Positions 6,031-7,561 of a stretch of DNA of 7,561 bases are shown piece by piece. The stretch lies in the NCBI GenBank assembly GCA_031270785.1, contig JAISWM010000020.1, forward strand, positions 1 through 7,561. The letters are read 5' to 3'. Under the pieces are notes generated by a model. The model searched no databases and had not been told where the DNA came from. It worked only from the letters and a program-made list of their open reading frames with translations. Made by a program: the position numbers and the translations under genes. This stretch comes from Oscillospiraceae bacterium. GTDB taxonomy: Bacteria > Bacillota > Clostridia > Oscillospirales > Acutalibacteraceae. Position 1 is the first letter of the stretch, and each line of letters opens with the position of its first letter.

Positions 6031-6135
6031 CTGTGTAAACATTTTTGTTTCGCTTACCTATCTCAAAACAAAGTATACGTTTTTTTCACGCCTACGGCGA
6101 GGAAAAACAAAAATGTTTTTAAAAAATTTTTTACT
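6031..6135. repeat. Diverged palindromic repeat, family 4 type
   Basis: A left part (CATTTTTGTTTCGCTTACCT) leads to a core TTTTTTCACGCCTACGGCGAG and then GGAAAAACAAAAATGTTTTT, the family 4 arm. CGCC/GGCG forms the central stem (6089-6099). 6136-6177 is unassigned. Confidence 0.45.
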
Positions 6136-6177
6136 CTATTAGATATCATAGTGGGCTTGTGGGTTCTTTTCGATCGC

Positions 6178-6258
6178 GCCATAAAATAGTTAAAATCCCT
6201 TCTTTTTCCCCCCGCCATGGGCGGAAGTGAAAGATATTATCCACTAATTTGGGTCACA
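6178..6258. repeat. Family 2 palindromic repeat, inverted
   Basis: CCATAAAATAGTTAAAATCC..CTTC is the inverted right arm and AGATATTATCCACTAATTTG..GGTCACA the inverted left arm of the family 2 element at 7087-7177. The core stem is CCGCC/GGCGG with an ATG loop (6212-6224). Confidence 0.65.
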
Positions 6259-6260
6259 GC

Positions 6261-6343
6261 CTCCTTTTCGGAAATATCCGCCCAAAAAAGTCAATGAATA
6301 CGCAGCCTAAAAGGCTTGGGGATTAAACCCAAATAAGATTAAA
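6261..6343 (+). repeat. Conserved segment, copy 2, just upstream of tRNA-Thr
   Basis: This is the counterpart of 41-119, with the hairpin AGCCT-AAA-AGGCT and the tail GGGGATTAAACCC, AGATTAAA. One frame ends RPKKSMNTQPKRLGD followed by TAA (6324-6326), aligned with the stop in copy 1. A weak promoter for the tRNA (TTGGGG at 6316-6321, 18 bases, TAAAAT at 6340-6345) overlaps its end. It may be a gene remnant or structured RNA; no family is recognised. Confidence 0.4.
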
Positions 6344-6352
6344 ATAATTTAA

Positions 6353-6428
6353 GCTGGTGTGGCTCAGTTGGCAGAGCAGCTGATTCGTAATCAGCAGGTC
6401 AGCGGTTCAAATCCGCTCACCAGCTCCA
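6353..6428 (+). tRNA. tRNA-Thr (anticodon CGT)
   Basis: A complete cloverleaf: acceptor stem GCTGGTG/CACCAGC, D arm GCTC..GAGC, anticodon stem GCTGA/TCAGC with loop TTCGTAA (anticodon CGT at 6386-6388, reading ACG), T arm AGCGG/CCGCT with loop TTCAAAT, discriminator T and encoded CCA. It is a single tRNA, not in a cluster. A TAAAAT box lies 7 bases upstream. Confidence 0.95.
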
Positions 6429-6443
6429 GGTGGTATTGGTGGG

Positions 6444-6569
6444 ATGTTGGGTGATAAGTACTTAAATAAAAGAGGAATATGGGGCGCTACAAAGGAAAAA
6501 CTATTCCCAACATATAAAGACGACGTGGGTACGGGTTCGTCTGGCTTGATTAAACCTCAACAAACATAG
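6444..6569 (+). CDS. Doubtful 41-codon ORF after the tRNA
   Basis: An ATG at 6444 opens a frame to TAG at 6567-6569. The product begins MLGDKYLNKRGIWGATKEKL and ends GTGSSGLIKPQQT, a soluble mixed-charge peptide. The frame is already open from the end of the tRNA at 6429, so this could be the 3' remnant of a larger gene. GGTGGG touches the ATG, too close for a normal ribosome binding site. I do not recognise a family. It is one of the few parts of this region not built of repeats. Confidence 0.2.
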   Translation: MLGDKYLNKRGIWGATKEKLFPTYKDDVGTGSSGLIKPQQT

Positions 6570-6589
6570 GTGTAGCTTTTGGTTTAAGT

Positions 6590-6669
6590 GTAGTAATAGT
6601 TGAAACTTCTTCTTTCTCCCCCCCGCGTTCCAGCGGTGAGGAGATATTACCAACTAATTTTACCCACAA
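6590..6669. repeat. Family 2 palindromic repeat, inverted
   Basis: AATAGTTGAAACTTCTTC, a C-rich core (6615-6634, CCCCGC..GCGGTG) and GATATTACCAACTAATTTTA mirror 6178-6258 and are inverted relative to 3767 and 7087. 6670-6772 carries no recognised gene. Confidence 0.6.
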
Positions 6670-6772
6670 CCGGCGCATAAAACAATTTGGCTCCTGAAGC
6701 AAAAGACAGTCTTAGTTGGGTCGCCGGTCATGTCCTCAAATTATATAAACGATCAAAAATCCTAATATTATA

Positions 6773-6889
6773 TATAGCTGTTCCGTTTGAAAAGCGTCTA
6801 ATTTTTATAACTTTCTCCCAACCGACGGCCGGGAGAAAATACACGGATAAATTTACTTTTGAGAACTGTTTTAAATCGTAACAGCTATA
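6773..6889. repeat. Full-length family 1 palindromic repeat, inverted twin of 463-581
   Basis: It is bounded by TATAGCTG and CAGCTATA. The core CTTTCTCCCAACC..GGCCGGGAGAAA is the twin's stem with two unpaired positions. The arms (CGTTTGAAAAGCGTCTAATT, GAACTGTTTTAAATCGTAAC) match the reverse complement of 463-581 almost throughout. Confidence 0.8.
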
Positions 6890-7013
6890 TTATTTCTATC
6901 GTTGCCATTTTTTCATCTCGCCCCATATTTTTTCTCCGTTTTATTATATTATATTTCTTTACATATTTTTAGGACATGGCCGGAACAGGTCCATTATTTA
7001 AGATTGCTAAGCT

Positions 7014-7047
7014 AAAAAACTGGCAGAAAAGTTTTAAATTTTCTGCC
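7014..7047 (-). terminator. Rho-independent terminator (minus strand)
   Basis: A 9-bp stem GGCAGAAAA/TTTTCTGCC (7022-7047) has an 8-base loop. Read on minus it is followed after AG by six T's (7014-7019 as A's on plus). It would end leftward transcription from the acidic gene fragment at 7215-7481. Confidence 0.65.
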
Positions 7048-7086
7048 ATCACATCAATTATTACTTTTTTGATGTTTACACAAAAT

Positions 7087-7177
7087 AGTGGTCCAAATTA
7101 ATTGATAATATCCTTCACACCCGCTGATTCGTTGGGAGGGGAAAAGAAGGGATTTCAACTATTTTAAGACATGACCC
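7087..7177. repeat. Full family 2 palindromic repeat
   Basis: TAGTGGTCCAAATTAATTGA..TAATATCC, a weak core (CCCGCTGATTCGTTGGGAGG) and GAAAAGAAGGGATTTCAACT..TTTTAAGACATGACCC give the complete family 2 layout in the same orientation as 3767-3853. It lies just beyond the stop of the acidic fragment. Confidence 0.7.
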
Positions 7178-7214
7178 AACGCCGCACCGCAAAGCCGGTT
7201 GAAAATTCACGCCA

Positions 7215-7481
7215 TCAATATAACACGTCTTTGGGGCTTTTTTCTTTTATTTCTTCCTCTTCCTCTTCCTCTTCCTCTTCCTCTTCTTCCCCCCACCGTT
7301 GCGCCAGTTTATCAAACTTTAGTTCCATTCCATTATGTAACTCGAATTCAGCACCATATAGCGCTTCCCGTTGCTCACCAGCTCCGTCAATCATTTCACG
7401 GGTAAGCTCATCATCATTCTCCGGCAGACTGTCGAGGTAATCAACGTGAGTTCGACGGAAAAAATAAAATAAAAATCCGCC
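7215..7481 (-). pseudogene. Acidic Glu-rich protein, 5'-truncated fragment
   Basis: On minus an 88-codon frame runs from after a TAG (7482-7484) to TGA at 7215-7217. It includes HVDYLDSLPENDDELTREMI, then AGEQREALYGAEFELHNGME, LKFDKLAQRW and a run of 11 Glu before IKEKSPKDVLY. The first ATG (7394) would leave 59 residues and no clear ribosome binding site, while protein-like sequence extends upstream to about 7450. The gene therefore probably lost its start, perhaps where the unit carrying the gene at 7544 joined. Composition is richer in GC than the neighbours (CTG, CGT, GCG codons), a possible sign of transfer. A terminator lies downstream at 7014-7047. The family is not recognised; a phage-derived origin is a guess. 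Confidence 0.4.
7251..7290. repeat. Hexanucleotide microsatellite (TTCCTC)n
   Basis: About six imperfect TTCCTC units encode, on minus, the poly-Glu stretch of the acidic fragment (GAA/GAG alternation). A unit change alters length by two Glu without shifting frame. Confidence 0.8.
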
Positions 7482-7543
7482 CTAAAATCTGATAAAATGG
7501 TGGTTATATAGACAACCAATAAACAGAAAAGGACAGATTTTTA

Positions 7544-7561
7544 ATGGAACAATTAACAACA
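7544..7561 (+). CDS. Start of a gene running off the window (MEQLTT...)
   Basis: ATG at 7544 is preceded by AAAAGGAC (7527-7534) at a suitable distance and opens MEQLTT before the window ends. The AT-rich upstream stretch (7485-7526) could hold its promoter. Only six codons are visible, so its function cannot be judged. Its placement beside a truncated gene suggests a mobile element or insertion, but that is inference. Confidence 0.45.

Noticed and set aside
6553..6600. Peptide like TNIGVAFGLSVVI, faintly recalling an aquaporin helix
   Set aside because: Too short and interrupted by a stop and a repeat; no NPA motif or other support.
6687..6881. 64-codon TTG-start ORF (starts LAPEAKDSLSWVAGHVLK)
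   Set aside because: The first 29 codons look protein-like and could be a gene scrap, but the rest reads through the family 1 repeat at 6773-6889, there is a stop just upstream and no ribosome binding site.
7171..7440. Serine-rich plus-strand ORF
   Set aside because: It is the antisense shadow of the Glu-rich minus-strand frame; the Ser run is the complement of the GAA/GAG tract.

Overview
This is an AT-rich bacterial window with only three confidently intact protein genes and one tRNA in 7.5 kb. The rest is mostly a dense field of short imperfect palindromes, each built around a GC-rich hairpin. Bacterial signs are a CIRCE heat-shock operator, an AGGAGG ribosome binding site, sigma70-type promoters and an encoded tRNA CCA end. 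The species cannot be named from sequence alone. Repeat-laden intergenic DNA, gene remnants and low GC would suit a host-associated or reducing genome; an Elusimicrobia/Endomicrobia-like or similar gut symbiont is only a guess.

Layout: 1-576 is noncoding, with an unexplained conserved segment, a hairpin and three abutting palindromic repeats. The last repeat supplies the stop codon of a P-type Ca2+-ATPase (577-3216, minus). Between the ATPase and the divergent small heat-shock gene (3980-4405, plus) lies a unique core of about 150 bp. It carries a TTGACA/TAGAAT promoter facing left and a CIRCE-overlapped TTGACA promoter facing right. Both promoters are separated from their genes by palindromic repeats, giving long leaders. 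4406-4937 is almost wall-to-wall mosaic repeats. A cytoplasmic sensor-less histidine kinase follows (4938-5741, minus). 5742-6352 is again repeats, ending in a second copy of the conserved segment just before a tRNA-Thr(CGT) (6353-6428, plus). 6429-7561 holds more repeats, a doubtful 41-codon ORF, a minus-strand terminator, a truncated Glu-rich acidic gene fragment (minus), and at the right edge the first codons of a new plus-strand gene.

The main observation is the repeat system. At least five kinds of half-element are joined at a central hairpin in different combinations, as if halves were exchanged at the GC-rich core. One copy lies in frame inside the histidine kinase gene, adding about 35 residues in the linker between the dimerisation helices and the ATPase domain. 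This parallels the Rickettsia palindromic elements (RPEs), which are known to insert in frame in protein genes. Other copies appear to donate a stop codon and an extended -10 promoter.

Functionally, the ATPase (cation export), the small heat-shock protein (aggregation control, probably under HrcA) and the kinase (signalling) do not form an operon or an obvious pathway.
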